Assembly: GCA_036873755.1 (NCBI GenBank)
Contig: JAVTVY010020393.1
Coordinates: 1-64,000, forward strand
Reading direction: 5' to 3'
Source: Hanleya hanleyi
Lineage: Eukaryota > Mollusca > Polyplacophora > Lepidopleurida > Hanleyidae
Length of the DNA: 64,000 nucleotides
The first letter of the stretch is position 1, and each line of letters begins with the position of its first letter. A program made the position numbers and the translations under genes. The notes below the pieces were generated by a model, which searched no databases, was not told the DNA's origin, and saw only the letters and a list, made by a program, of their open reading frames with translations. This document shows, in pieces, positions 38,001 to 49,882 of this stretch.

Positions 38001-40686
38001 CCTTTAATCCTGGTAGGTTCATCCCTCTGATATCGTTAACAGTATGAGTAATGTAAGAGAAACCTAATGTAGCCTTTAATCCTGGTAGGTTCATCCCTCT
38101 GATATCGTTAATAGTATGTGTAATGTAAAAGAAACCTAATGTAGCCTTTAATCCTGGTAGGTTAATGCCTCTGATATCGTTAACAGTTTGAGTAACGTAA
38201 GAGAAACCTAATTTAGCCTTTAATCCTGGTAGGTTCATCCCTCTCATATCGTTAACAGTATGAGTAATGTTATTGAAACCTAATGTAGCCTTAATCCTGG
38301 TAGGTTCACCCCTCTGATATCGTTAATAGTATGTGTAATGTAAGAGAAACCTAATGTAGCCTTAATCCTGGTAGGTTCATCCCTCTGATATCGTTAATAG
38401 TATGTGTAATGTAAAAGAAACCTAATGTAGCCTTTAATCCTGGTAGGTTCACCCCTCTGATATCGTTAATAGTATCTGTAATGTAAGAGAAAAACCTAAT
38501 GTAGCCTTTAATCCTGGTAGGTTCATCTCTCTGATATCGTTAATAGTATGTGTAATGTAAGAGAAACCTAATGTAGCCTTTAATCCTGGTAGGTTAATCC
38601 CTCTGATATCGTTAACAGTTTGAGTAACGTAAGAGAAACCTAATTTAGCCTTTAATCCTGGTAGGTTCATCCCTCTCATATCGTTAACAGTATGAGTAAT
38701 TTAAGAGAAACCTAATGTAGCCTTAATCCTGGTAGGTTCAGCCCTCTGATATCGTTAATAGTATGTGTAATGTAAGAGAAACCTAATGTAGCCTTAATCC
38801 TGGTAGGTTCATCCCTCTGATATCGTTAATAGTATGTGTAATGTAAAAGAAACCTAATGTAGCCTTTAATCCTGGTAGGTTCACCCCTCTGATATCGTTA
38901 ATAGTATGTGTAATGTAAGAGAAAACCCTAATGTAGCCTTTAATCCTGGTAGGTTCATCCCTCTGATATCGTTAGTAGTATGTGTAATGTAAAAGAAACC
39001 TAATGTAGCCTTTAATCCTGGTAGGTTCACCCCTCTGATATCGTTAATAGTATGTGTAATGTAAGAGAAACCTAATGTAGCCTTTAATCATGGTAGGTTC
39101 ATCCCTCTGATATCGTTAATAGTATGTGTAATGTAAAAGAAACCTAATGTAGCCTTTAATCCTGGTAGGTTCATCCCTCTGATATCGTTAATAGTATGTT
39201 TAATGTAAGAGAAACCTAATGTAACCTTTGATCCTGGTAGGTTCATCCCTCTCATATCGTTAACAGTTTGAGTAACGTAAGAGAAACCTAATTTAGCCTT
39301 TAGTCCTGGTAGGTTCATCCCTCTGATATCGTTAACAGTATGAGTAATGTAAGAGAAACCTAATGTAGCCTTTGATCCTGGTAGGTTCATCCCTCTCATA
39401 TCGTTAACAGTATGAGTAATGTAAGAGAATCCTAATGTAGCCTTAATCCTGGTAGGTTCATCCCTCTGATATCGTTAACAGTATGAGTAATGTTATTGAA
39501 ACCTAATGTAGCCTTTGATCCTGGTAGGTTCATCCCTCTGATATCGTTAACAGTATGAGTAATGTAAGATAAACCTAATGTAGCCTTTAATCCTGGTAGG
39601 TTAATCCCTCTGATATCGATAACAGTTTGGGTAACGTAAGAGAACCCTAATTTAGCCTTTAATCCTGGTAGGTTCATCCCTCTCATATCGTTAACAGTAT
39701 GAGTAATTTAAGAGAAATCTAATGTAGCCTTAATCCTGGTAGGTTCATCCCTCTGATATCGTTAACAGTATGAGTAATGTTATTGAAACCTAATGTAGCC
39801 TTAATCCTGGTAGGTTCATCCCTCTGATATCGTTAACAGTATGAGTAATGTTATTGAAACCTAATGTAGCCTTAATCCTGGTAGGTTCACCCCTCTGATA
39901 TCGTTAATAGTATGTGTAATGTAAGAGAAACCTAATGTAGCCTTAATCCTGGTAGGTTCATCCCTCTCATATCGTTAATAGTATGTGTAATGTAAAAGAA
40001 ACCTAATGTAGCCTTTAATCCTGGTAGGTTCACCCCTCTGATATCGTTAATAATATGTGTAATGTAAGAGAAAAACCTAATGTAGCCTTTAATCCTGGTA
40101 GGTTCATCCCTCTGATATCGTTAATAGTATGAGTAATGTTATTGAAACCTAATGTAGCCTTAATCCTGGTAGGTTCACCCCTCTGATATCGTTAATAGTA
40201 TGTGTAATGTAAGAGAAAAACCTAATGTGGCACTTTATCCTGGTAGGTTCATCCCTCTGACAATAGGGTAATAGTATGTGCAATGTAAAGAAACCTAATG
40301 TAGCCTTTGATATCACCAGTACAGGTTAATCCCTCTGATATCGTTAACAGTTTGATAAATTTGGAAACCTAATTGTAGCTGTGTATCCTGGTAGGTTCAT
40401 CCCTCTGATATCGTTAACAGTATGAGTAATGTAAGAGAAACCTAATGTAGCCTTTGATCCTGGTAGGTTCATCCCTCTGATATCGTTAACGGTATGAGTA
40501 ATGTAAGAGAAACCTAATGTAGCCTTAATCCTGGTAGGTTTATCCCTCTGATATCGTTAACAGTATGAGTAATGTTATTGAAACCTAATGTAGCCTTTGA
40601 TCCTGGTAGGTTCATCCCTCTGATATCGTTAACAGTATGAGTAATGTAAGATAAACCTAATGTAGCCTTAAATCCTGGTAGGTTCG
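35020..40686. repeat. 72-bp satellite, array A (about 78 units)
   Basis: Each unit contains CCTGGTAGGTTCATCCCTCT, GATATCGTTAACAGTATGAG and a variable AGAGAAACC, AGATGAACC or TATTGAAACC block before TAATGTAGCC. Units are 71-72 bp; 71-bp forms lack one T of CCTTTAATCC. Since 72 is 24 codons, one minus-strand frame stays open through runs of exact units as a 24-residue repeat beginning MNLPGLKA; 71-bp units break it, which gives many fragments of 60-228 codons. The right end (40240-40400) is degenerate. A block of about 300 bp at 36960-37285 reappears in array B at 45600-45925. Confidence 0.97.
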
Positions 40687-40828
40687 AGTTAGGTGCAGGA
40701 TTGGCTTTTTTTAGATACTTTTCAAATTTCCTATGCTTTAACATGGTGCTATATAGCATACTTGGCAATATTGTGCAGATACTTTTGCTAAACTCCGCAG
40801 TAGGCGGAAAAGTGGGTTACTTTAATAG

Positions 40829-42668
40829 CATCTATATTCAATATTTAGCACTTTTATAATCTAGTCTAATTAGAATATATTCGCATTAAAATATCTAACA
40901 CCGTGTAGGAGAAAGGACAATATATTCAAGATTTAGCACCTTTATAATATTATCTAATTAGAATAGATTCGCACTTAAATATGTAGCTGACGTCTGAGAA
41001 CAGACAATATATTGAATATTTAGCACTTTGATAATATCATCTAATTACAAGAGATTCGCTGTTAAATATCTAGCTGGCGTCCGAGAAAGACAATATATTC
41101 AATATTTACCACCTTTATAATATCTTCTAATTAGAAAAGATTCGCACTTGAATATGTAGCTGTCTTCTGGGAAAAGACAATATATTCAATATTTAGCACT
41201 TTTATAATCTATACTAAATAGAAGAGATTCGCAGTTAAATTCCATATGAGACTTTTCAAAGTAAAGACAATATATTCAATATTTAGCACTTTTATAATCT
41301 AACCTAATTAGAAGAGATTCGCATTAAAATATCCGTAACACTGTGTCGGAGAAAGGACAATATATTCAATATTTAACAGTTTTATAATATCATCTAATTG
41401 GAATATATTCGCATTTAAATATGTAGTTGACGTTTGAGAACAGACAGTATATTGAATATTTAGCACTTTGATAATATCATCTAATTAGAAGAGATTCGCA
41501 GTTAAATATTATCTGGCGTTCGCGAAAGACAATATATTCAATATTTAGCACCTTTATAATATCATATAATTAGAAAAGATTCGCACTTAAATATGTAGCT
41601 GGCGTCTGGAAAAAGACAATATATTCAATATTTAGCACTTTTATAATCTATACTAAATAGAAGAGATTCGCAGTTAAATATCCACAAGAGCCTTTTCGGA
41701 GAAAACACAATAAATTCAATATTTAGCACTTTTATAATCTACACTAAATAGAAGAGATTCGCATTAAAATATCTGTAACACCGTGTCGGAGAAAGGACAG
41801 TTTGAGAACAGACAATATATTGAATATTTAGCACTTTGATAATATCATCTAATTAGAAGAGATTCGCAGTTAAATATCTAGCTGGCGTCCGAGAAAGACA
41901 ATATATTCAATATTTAGCACTTTTATAATATCATCTAATTAGAAAAGATTCGCACTTGAATATGTAGCTGCATGGCGTCTTTGAGAAGACAATATATTCA
42001 ATATTTAGCAATTTTATAATCTACACTAAATAGAAGAGATTCGCACTTAAATATCCATAAGAGCCTTTTCGGAGAAAAGACAATATATTCAATATTTAGC
42101 ACTTTTATAATCTACTCTAATTAGAAGAGATTCGCATTAAAATATCTGTAACACCGTTTCGGAGAAAGGACAATATATTCAATATTTAGCACCTTTATAA
42201 TATTATCTAATTAGAATAGATTCGCACTTAAGTATGTAGCTGACGTCTGAGAACAGACAATATATTTAACATTTAGCACTTTGATAATATCATCTAATTA
42301 GAAGAGATTCGCAGCTAAATATCTAACTGGCGTCCGAGAGAGACAATATATTCAATATTTAGCACCTTTATAATATCATCTAATTAGAAAAGATTCGCAC
42401 TTAAATATGTAGCTGCATGGCGTCTTTGAAAAGACAATATATTCAATATTTAGCAGTTTTATAATCCACAATAAATAGAAGAGATTCGCAGTTAAATATC
42501 CACGAGAGCCTTTTCGGAGAAAAGACAATATATTCAATATTTAGCACTTTTATAATCTACTCTAATTAGAAGAGATTCGCATTAAAATATCTGTAACACC
42601 GTATCGGAGAAACGACAATATATTCAATATTTAGCACCTTTATAATATCATCTAAGTAGAAATATAAT
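40829..42668. repeat. AT-rich ~88-bp satellite organised as a five-monomer, ~440-bp higher-order repeat
   Basis: About 21 monomers share GACAATATATTCAATATTTA, GCAC, TTTATAAT, CTAATTAGAAGAGATTCGCA. Each ends in one of five distinct tails that recur in fixed order: A, ACACCGTGTCGGAGAAAGG; B, GACGTCTGAGAACAG; C, CTGGCGTCCGAGAAAG; D, TCTGGAAAAAG or TCTTTGAGAAG; E, GAGCCTTTTCGGAGAAAAG. The block following an A tail starts at 40916, 41356, 41796, 42169 and 42614, so the full period is 440-445 bp; the third period is shortened to 373 bp by a deletion that fuses A to B at 41796-41811. The last two periods share a CATGG insertion in D. No coding capacity. Confidence 0.92.
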
Positions 42669-42885
42669 TTGATTGTTGGAAGATGTTGTTTTTGGCGTTT
42701 TGTTTCTTTCGAAATTACATTGAAAGAGGCCGATTGTCTCCGAAACACCTTCAGTCATTGGGTGCATGCCAACATACAGTGTCGTTGAATGATTGGTTTG
42801 TTGTGCCAGTAAGTCTGAATACATGTCAGCTGTCTGCATCAGTGAGGTTGCCTTTATATCGCCCGTTCTGTAGGCGTCCTAAAAA

Positions 42886-43137
42886 GCAGCACATGCGCGT
42901 TGTTTAACCAGGAAGAACGATAGAATAATCTGTTATTGTCTGAGTGGAGTTGCACAGACCACAAATGAAAATGTACTTGCGACTGTCTTAAAAATCCTCA
43001 TATACCAGCGCATGCGCGTTGTTTAACCAGGAAGAAAGATAAAATAATCCCTGTTATTGTCAGAGGAGTTGCACAGACCAGCAAAGAAGGTGTACTTGGG
43101 ACTGCCTTAAACATCCTTATTCACCAGCCCATGCAAG
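42886..43137. repeat. 120-bp tandem duplication with a partial third copy
   Basis: GCATGCGCGTTGTTTAACCA and GGAGTTGCACAGACCA occur at about 42886-43005 and again at 43006-43125, followed by a truncated third start, ACCAGCCCATGCAAGTTT. The copies differ at several positions. They occupy the junction between the higher-order satellite and array B. Confidence 0.85.
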
Positions 43138-43139
43138 TT

Positions 43140-43405
43140 TCAAAATATGTAGCATTTGTGCTAATTATACAATATATTTTCTTTGAGGAGAGGTATTCGT
43201 ACAATTTGGAGCTGCGATTTAGAAGAAATATTCAATATTTAGCATTTGTGCTAATTATACAATATATTTCTTTCGGGAGGGGCAGTCCGACAATTTGCGT
43301 TTGCGATTTATCATAAATATTGAATATTTCTTCTGGTTGCAATTTAGAGAAAATATTCAATATTTAGCATTTGTGCTAATTATACAATATATTTTCTTTG
43401 GCAAC
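43140..43405. repeat. Diverged monomers related to the AT-rich satellite
   Basis: AGCATTTGTGCTAATTATAC followed by AATATATTTTCTTT recurs at 43151, 43241 and 43366, and is preceded in the later copies by AATATTCAATATTT. The CAATATTTAGCA word is the same as in the 40829-42668 monomers, so these are probably decayed edge monomers of that satellite. Confidence 0.6.
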
Positions 43406-43553
43406 AGGCAAGTCAAAGTGCTAACTAGCAGTAATCCTAGGAATTATCTTCAAAGTAGCACACCTCTTTCTAAATATCACTGATTTTAGAAATTATTTGC
43501 GAAGTAGCAGATCTGCTAAATAGCCTGCGAGACAATAATAACCATTTCTGCAC

Positions 43554-46500
43554 CTTAATGGTAGGTTCATCCCTCTGATATCGTTAACAGTATGAGTAAT
43601 GTAAGAGAAACCTAATGAAGCCTTAATCCTGGTAGGTTCATCCCTCTGATATCGTTAACAGTATGAGTAATGTAAGAGAAACCTGATGTATCCTTAATCC
43701 TGGTAGGTTCATCCCTCTGATATCGTTAATAGTATGTGTAATGTAAGAGAAACCTAATGTAGCCTTTAATCCTGGTAGGTTCATCCCTCTGATATCGTTA
43801 ATAGTATGTGTAATGTAAGAGAAACCTAATGTAGCCTTAATCCTAGTAGGTTCATCCCTCTGATATCGGTAACAGTATGAGTAATGTAAGATGAACCTAA
43901 TATAGCTTTTAATCCTGGTAGGTTCATCCCTCTGATATCGTTAACAGTATGAGCAATGTAAGAGAAACCTAATGTAGCCTTTGATCCTGGTAGGTTCATC
44001 CCTCTGATACCGTTAACAGAATGAGTAATGTAAGAGAAACCTAATGTAGCCTTTAGTCCTGGTAGGATCATCCCTCTGATATCGTTAACAGTATGAGTAA
44101 TGTAAGATGAACCTGATATAGCTTTTAATCCTGGTAGGTTCATCCCTCTGATGTCGTTAACAGTATGAGTAATGTAAGAGAAACCTAATGTAGCCTTTGA
44201 TCCTGGTAGGTTCACCCCTCTGATATCGTTAATAGTATGTGCAATGTAAGATAAACCTAATGTAGCCTTTAATCCTGGTAGGTTCATCCCTCTGCTATCG
44301 TTAACAGTATGAGTAATGTAAAATGAACCTAATATAGCTTTTAATCCTGGTAGGTTCATCCCTCTGATATCGTTAACAGTATGAGTAATGTAAGAGAAAC
44401 CTAATGTAGCCTTTAATCCTGGTAGGTTCATCCCTCTGATATCGTTAACAGTATGAGTAATGTAAGATGAACCTAATGTAGCTTTTAATCCTGGTAGGTT
44501 CATCCTTCTGATATCGTTAACAGTATGAGTAATGTAAGAGAAACCTAATGTAGCCTTTAATCCTGGTAGGTTCATCCCTCTGATATCGTTAACAGTATGA
44601 GTAATGTAAGATGAACCTAATATAGCTTTTAATCCTGGTAGGTTCATCCCTCTGATATCGTTAACAGTATGAGTAATGTAAGAGAAACCTAATGTAGCCT
44701 TTGATCCTGGTAGGTTCACCCCTCTGATATCGTTAATAGTATGTGCAATGTAAGAGAAACCTAATGTAACGTTTAGTCCTGGTAGGCTCATCCCTCTGAT
44801 ATCGTTAACAGTATGAGTAATGTAAGATGAACCTAATATAGCTTTTAATCCTGGTAGGTTCATCCCTCTGATATCGTTAACAGTATGAGTAATCTAAGAG
44901 AAACCTAATGTAGCCTTTAATCCTGGTAAGTTCATCCCTCTGATATCGTTAACAGTATGAGTAATGTAAGATGAACCTAATATAGCTTTTAATCCTGGTA
45001 AGTTCATCCCTCTGATATCGTTAACAGTATGAGTAATGTAAGAGAAACCCAATGTAGCCTTTAATCCTGGTAGGTTCATCCCTCTGATATCGTTAACAGT
45101 ATGAGTAATGTAAGAGAAACCTAATGTAGCCTTTAATCCTGGTAGGTTCATCCCTCTGATATCGTTAACAGTATGAGTAATGTAAGAGAAACCTAATGTA
45201 GCCTTTAATCCTGGTAGGTTCATCCCTCTGATATCGTTAACAGTATGGGTAATGTAAGATGAACCTAATATAGCTTTTAATCCTGGTAGGTTCATCCCTC
45301 TGATATCGTTAACAGTATGAGTAATGTAAGAAAAACCTAATGTAGCCTTTAATCCTGGTAGGTTCATCCCTCTCTGATATCGTTAACAGTATGAATAATG
45401 TAAGATAAACCTAATAGCTTTTAATCTGGTAGGTTCATCCCTCTGATATCCTTAACAGTATAAGTAATGTAAGAGAACCTAATGTAGCGTTTAATCCTGG
45501 TAGGTTCATCCCTCTGATATCGTTAACAGTATGAGTAATGTAAGAGAAACCTAATGTAGCCTTTAATCCTGGTAGGTTCATCCCTCTGATATCGTTAACA
45601 GTATGAGTAATGTAAGAGAAACCTAATGTAGCCTTTGATCCTGGTAGGTTCATCCCTCTGATATCGTTAACAGTATGAGTAATGTTATGGAAACCTAATG
45701 TAGCCTTAATCCTGGTAGGTTCATCCCTCTGATATCGTTAATAGTATGTGTAATGTAAGAGAAACCTAATGTAGCCTTTAATCCTGGTAGGTTCACCCCT
45801 CTGATATCGTTAATAGTATGTGTAATGTAAGAGAAACCTAATGTAGCCTTTAATCCTGGTAGGTTCATCCCTCTGATATCGTTAATAGTATGTGTAATGT
45901 AAAAGAAACCTAATGTAGCCTTTAATCCTGGTAGGTTAATCCCTCTGATATCGTTAACAGTTTGAGTAACGTTAGAGAAACCTAATTTAGCCTTTAATCC
46001 TGGTAGGTTCATCCCTCTGATATCGTTAACAGTGTGAGTAATGTAAGATAAACCTAATATAGCTTTTAATCCTGGTAGGTTCATCCCTCTGATATCCTTA
46101 ACAGTATAAGTAATGTAAGAGAACCTAATGTAGCGTTTAATCCTGGTAGGTTCATCCCTCTGATGTCGTTAACAGTATGAGTAATGTAAGAGAAACCTAA
46201 TGTAGCCTTTGATCCTGGTAGGTTCATCCCTCTGATATCGTTAACAGTATGAGTAATGTAAGAGAAACCTAATGTAGCCTTTGATCCTGGTAGGTTCATC
46301 CCTCTCATATCGTTAACAGTATGAGTAATGTAAGAGAAACCTAATGTAGCCTTTAATCCTGGTAGGTTCATCCCTCTGATATCGTTAACAGTATGAGTAA
46401 TGTAAGATGAACCTAATGTAGCTTTTAATCCTGGTAGGTTCATCCTTCTGATATCGTTAACAGTATGAGTAATGTAAGAGAAACCTAATGTAGCCTTTAA

Positions 46501-47940
46501 TCCTGGTAGGTTCATCCCTCTGATATCGTTAACAGTATGAGTAATGTAAGATGAACCTAATATAGCTTTTAATCCTGGTAGGTTCATCCCTCTGATATCG
46601 TTAACAGTATGAGTAATGTAAGAGAAACCTAATGTAGCCTTTGATCCTGGTAGGTTCACCCCTCTGATATCGTTAATAGTATGTGCAATGTAAGAGAAAC
46701 CTAATGTAGCCTTTAGTCCTGGTAGGCTCATCCCTCTGATATCGTTAACAGTATGAGTAATGTAAGATGAACCTAATATAGCTTTTAATCCTGGTAGGTT
46801 CATCCCTCTGATATCGTTAACAGTATGAGTAATCTAAGAGAAACCTAATGTAGCCTTTAATCCTGGTAAGTTCATCCCTCTGATATCGTTAACAGTATGA
46901 GTAATGTAAGATGAACCTAATATAGCTTTTAATCCTGGTAAGTTCATCCCTCTGATATCGTTAACAGTATGAGTAATGTAAGGGAAACCCAATGTAGCCT
47001 TTAATCCTGGTAGGTTCATCCCTCTGATATCGTTAACAGTATGAGTAATGTAAGAGAAACCTAATGTAGCCTTTAATCCTGGTAGGTTCATCCCTCTGAT
47101 ATCGTTAACAGTATGAGTAATGTAAGGGAAACCTAATGTAGCCTTTAATCCTGGTAGGTTCATCGCTCTGATATCGTTAACGGTATGGGTAATGTAAGAT
47201 GAACCTAATATAGCTTTTAATCCTGGTAGGTTCATCCCTCTGATATCGTTAACAGTATGAGTAATGTAAGAAAAACCTAATGTAGCCTTTAATCCTGGTA
47301 GGTTCATCCCTCTGATATCGTTAACAGTATGAGTAATGTAAGATAAACCTAATATAGCTTTTAATCCTGGTAGGTTCATCCCTCTGATATCGTTAACAGT
47401 ATGAGTAATGTAAGAAAAACCTAATGTAGCCTTTAATCCTGGTAGGTTCATCCCTCTGATATCGTTAACAGTATGAATAATGTAAGATAAACCTAATATA
47501 GCTTTTAATCCTGGTAGGTTCATCCCTCTGATATCCTTAACAGTATAAGTAATGTAAGAGAACCTAATGTAGCGTTTAATCCTGGTAGGTTCATCCCTCT
47601 GATATCGTTAACAGTATGAGTAATCTAAGAGAAACCTAATGTAGCCTTTGATCCTGGTAGGTTCATCCCTCTGATATCGTTAACAGTATGAGTAATGTAA
47701 GAGAAACCTAATGTAGCCTTTGATCCTGGTAGGTTCACCCGTCTGATATCGTTAATAGTATGAGTAATGTCAGAGAAACCTAATGTAGCCTTTGATCCTG
47801 GTAGGTTCATCCCTCTGCTATCGTTAACAGTATGATTAATGTATGATGAACCTAATATAGCTTTTAATCCTGGTAGGTTCATCCCTCTGATATCCTTAAC
47901 AGTATGAGTAATGTAAGAGAAACATAAGATATCATTTAAT
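43554..47940. repeat. 72-bp satellite, array B (about 61 units)
   Basis: Same unit and orientation as array A. Units of the AGAGAAACCTAATGTAGCCT and AGATGAACCTAATATAGCTT types often alternate, giving a 144-bp dimer tendency. A block of about 1 kb is duplicated at an offset of exactly 1,940 bp (44401-45360 and 46341-47300) with only a handful of differences by eye, including shared rare marks such as GGTAAGTTC and CATCCTTCTG. A shorter block around 45455-45560 recurs near 46100-46200. The longest minus-strand frame (43826-44863, 345 codons) is a run of 24-residue repeats and not a credible gene. Confidence 0.97.
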
Positions 47941-48252
47941 CGTAATGGGTTCATCCACCTGCTATCGTTAACTGTATATTTAATGTAAGATGAGCCTAAT
48001 AGCCTTTAATCCTAATAGGTTCAGTCACAATTACATATAATTGTATATGTAAGAGAAAACTAACATAGCCTTTAATCTCAGTAGGATGATCCACCTGCTA
48101 CCGTTAACTGTATATTTAATGTAAGATGAGCCTAATAGCCTTTAATCCTAATAGGTTCAGTCACAATTACATATAATTGTATATGTAAGAGAAAACTAAC
48201 ATAGCCTTTAATCTCAGTAGGATGATCCACCTGCTACCGTTAACTGTGTATT
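47941..48252. repeat. Derived 136-bp repeat at the edge of array B, about 2.2 copies
   Basis: CCTGCTATCGTTAACTGTAT recurs at an interval of 136 bp (GTTAAC at 47967, 48103 and 48239). Each unit is close to a double 72-bp unit that has diverged, with CACAATTACATATAATTGTA in place of the normal GTTAAC region of the second half. The two full copies are nearly identical, so this degenerate form was amplified separately. Confidence 0.85.
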
Positions 48253-49759
48253 TGGTAAAATTGAAACGTGCCAGTGATAGCAAACAGTTCAAATGGGTAT
48301 TGGTCGGGGCCAGTTAAGGTCAGGCACTAAACCTGATAAGAAGTAGCAGGAGAATTAAAGGTCGAGAGATTACAAGATGACATACTCTGTGTATTAACCT
48401 GGTCGACTGTTTGTCACCGGGCTTTTTGACCGAAGTCAGCAAAGTGTCACACTTCTCGTCCCGGATATCGGCTTATTTTGTCTCCCCGTCCAACTCGAGT
48501 GACATTTATACAGAACTAGGTACAACACAGCACTTTAACCGTATGACATTTCGATAAAAAATATTGTTCGTAATATTGACGCTGGCTGACCAAAATATTG
48601 ACCCTTGGGATTTTAGTAATGATAACCATTACTCCTATTATGGGCTATTACCGGAGCGAGAGCGAACCTGAGAAGATCAGGTTACGGCAGCAACGTCCTA
48701 GGTGACGTTATTCGCGGAAATCAAAGGTCGTGATGCGTCGTAACCTGTGGGGAGGGTTAAAATATAATAATTGCCCAACTATTTTGAATCTCAACAGCGA
48801 CGGCTGCGGAACTAGGTAAATTACATAAAATGGTTATGAATGTGGCATTTACATATTTTTTATATTACATGATATGAGACTATCCGCATCGGGTTTCCCA
48901 CGAATGTCAAACTTATTCCAGTACCGGTATCAATTACTGTTGACATTCTACGATTACACGATGCACGATGATATTAATAAAGTATACGAGGCATTTTACG
49001 AAATCCTAGCTTACTTTCCAGCACATTTGATTGACTCTTAACACAAATGGTAGAGATGTGGACCAATGGTTCGTGGACACCAGACGCTTCAATCGGCCTG
49101 ATGTTCCTATAGTTCCTTCCATATCCCAGACAAGAACATATTAATTCCCAAGTCATTTGACAGAGTAATTATCTCACCCACATTTTGGTTGGGTCATTTC
49201 ATATCAAACCATCGTGATACAAGCAGTCAACATTTTCGAGTGATGCCAATAATTATTAAACTGCTCATCGGAACTCAATGAAGTGTTGAGACATCTTTCT
49301 AAATATTTTACATTGTATTATGTAGTATATTCTACCAGGAATTTGCTTCGTAGATTTGACTATGAAGGTGATATTTTTCATGCTTCAAACTACACATATT
49401 GCAGGACAAGAAGTCAAATTTGGGACTGTATTTGTGTTATACGTTCTAAGGAAGATTGCGGGTAAGTAAAACCAGTGTTTTACTGTGTTCTGATGAGAGA
49501 CCTGGAATTGAGATTTTTCACTTGGTGTTGGGAACTGGACCCTGCCCCTGCCCCTTAAAGAAAACTTCGACTGTAAGAAAATGGACGAGTAGGAGGCCGT
49601 ATGACGACGTCATCATATAAAAGCTTGAAAAATCTGGAAACCGTTTTTTCTCAATTCTACAACAGTATGATTTTCAGTATAAAAATTCATAGTTTCATCT
49701 GTTGTTGTAAATTGAAAGAAAAAACAACCAATCTTAACAGTATATTTAGTAGATCGTGA
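48253..49759. other. Non-coding region, nothing recognised
   Basis: No satellite, gene or transposon end identified. Open frames are 60 codons or less. Typical mixed-composition non-coding DNA. Confidence 0.45.
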
Positions 49760-49882
49760 CTAGGAACCTACTACACGTGTGGTTAACGGATGTGAAAAGC
49801 AATAGGAAACAAATGTCGTGATATGACTGAAATAGTGTTGAAAGCGAGGTTAAATTACATTCACTCACTCACTCACTCACTC
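49760..49882 (+). mobile_element. 3' part of a SINE-like element with CACT tail
   Basis: GATGTGAAAAGCAATAGGAA, then TGAAATAGTGTTGAAAGCGA, then GTTAAATTACATT, then a (CACT)n tail. The copy at 55238-55480 has the same order: GGGTGTGAAAAGAAATAGGA, TGAAATAGTGTTGAAAGCCA, GTTAAAACATACT, (CACT)n. A conserved 3' region ending in a short tandem tail is the usual structure of a retroposed SINE. The 5' promoter part is not identifiable here. The tail is repeated within the duplication starting at 49822. Confidence 0.6.

Noticed and set aside
35027..47954. Minus-strand frames encoding tandem 24-residue repeats (up to 345 codons)
   Set aside because: The 72-bp unit equals 24 codons and lacks a stop in one minus frame, so long frames are expected. 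Changes between units are often amino-acid-changing, and frames are broken wherever a 71-bp unit occurs.
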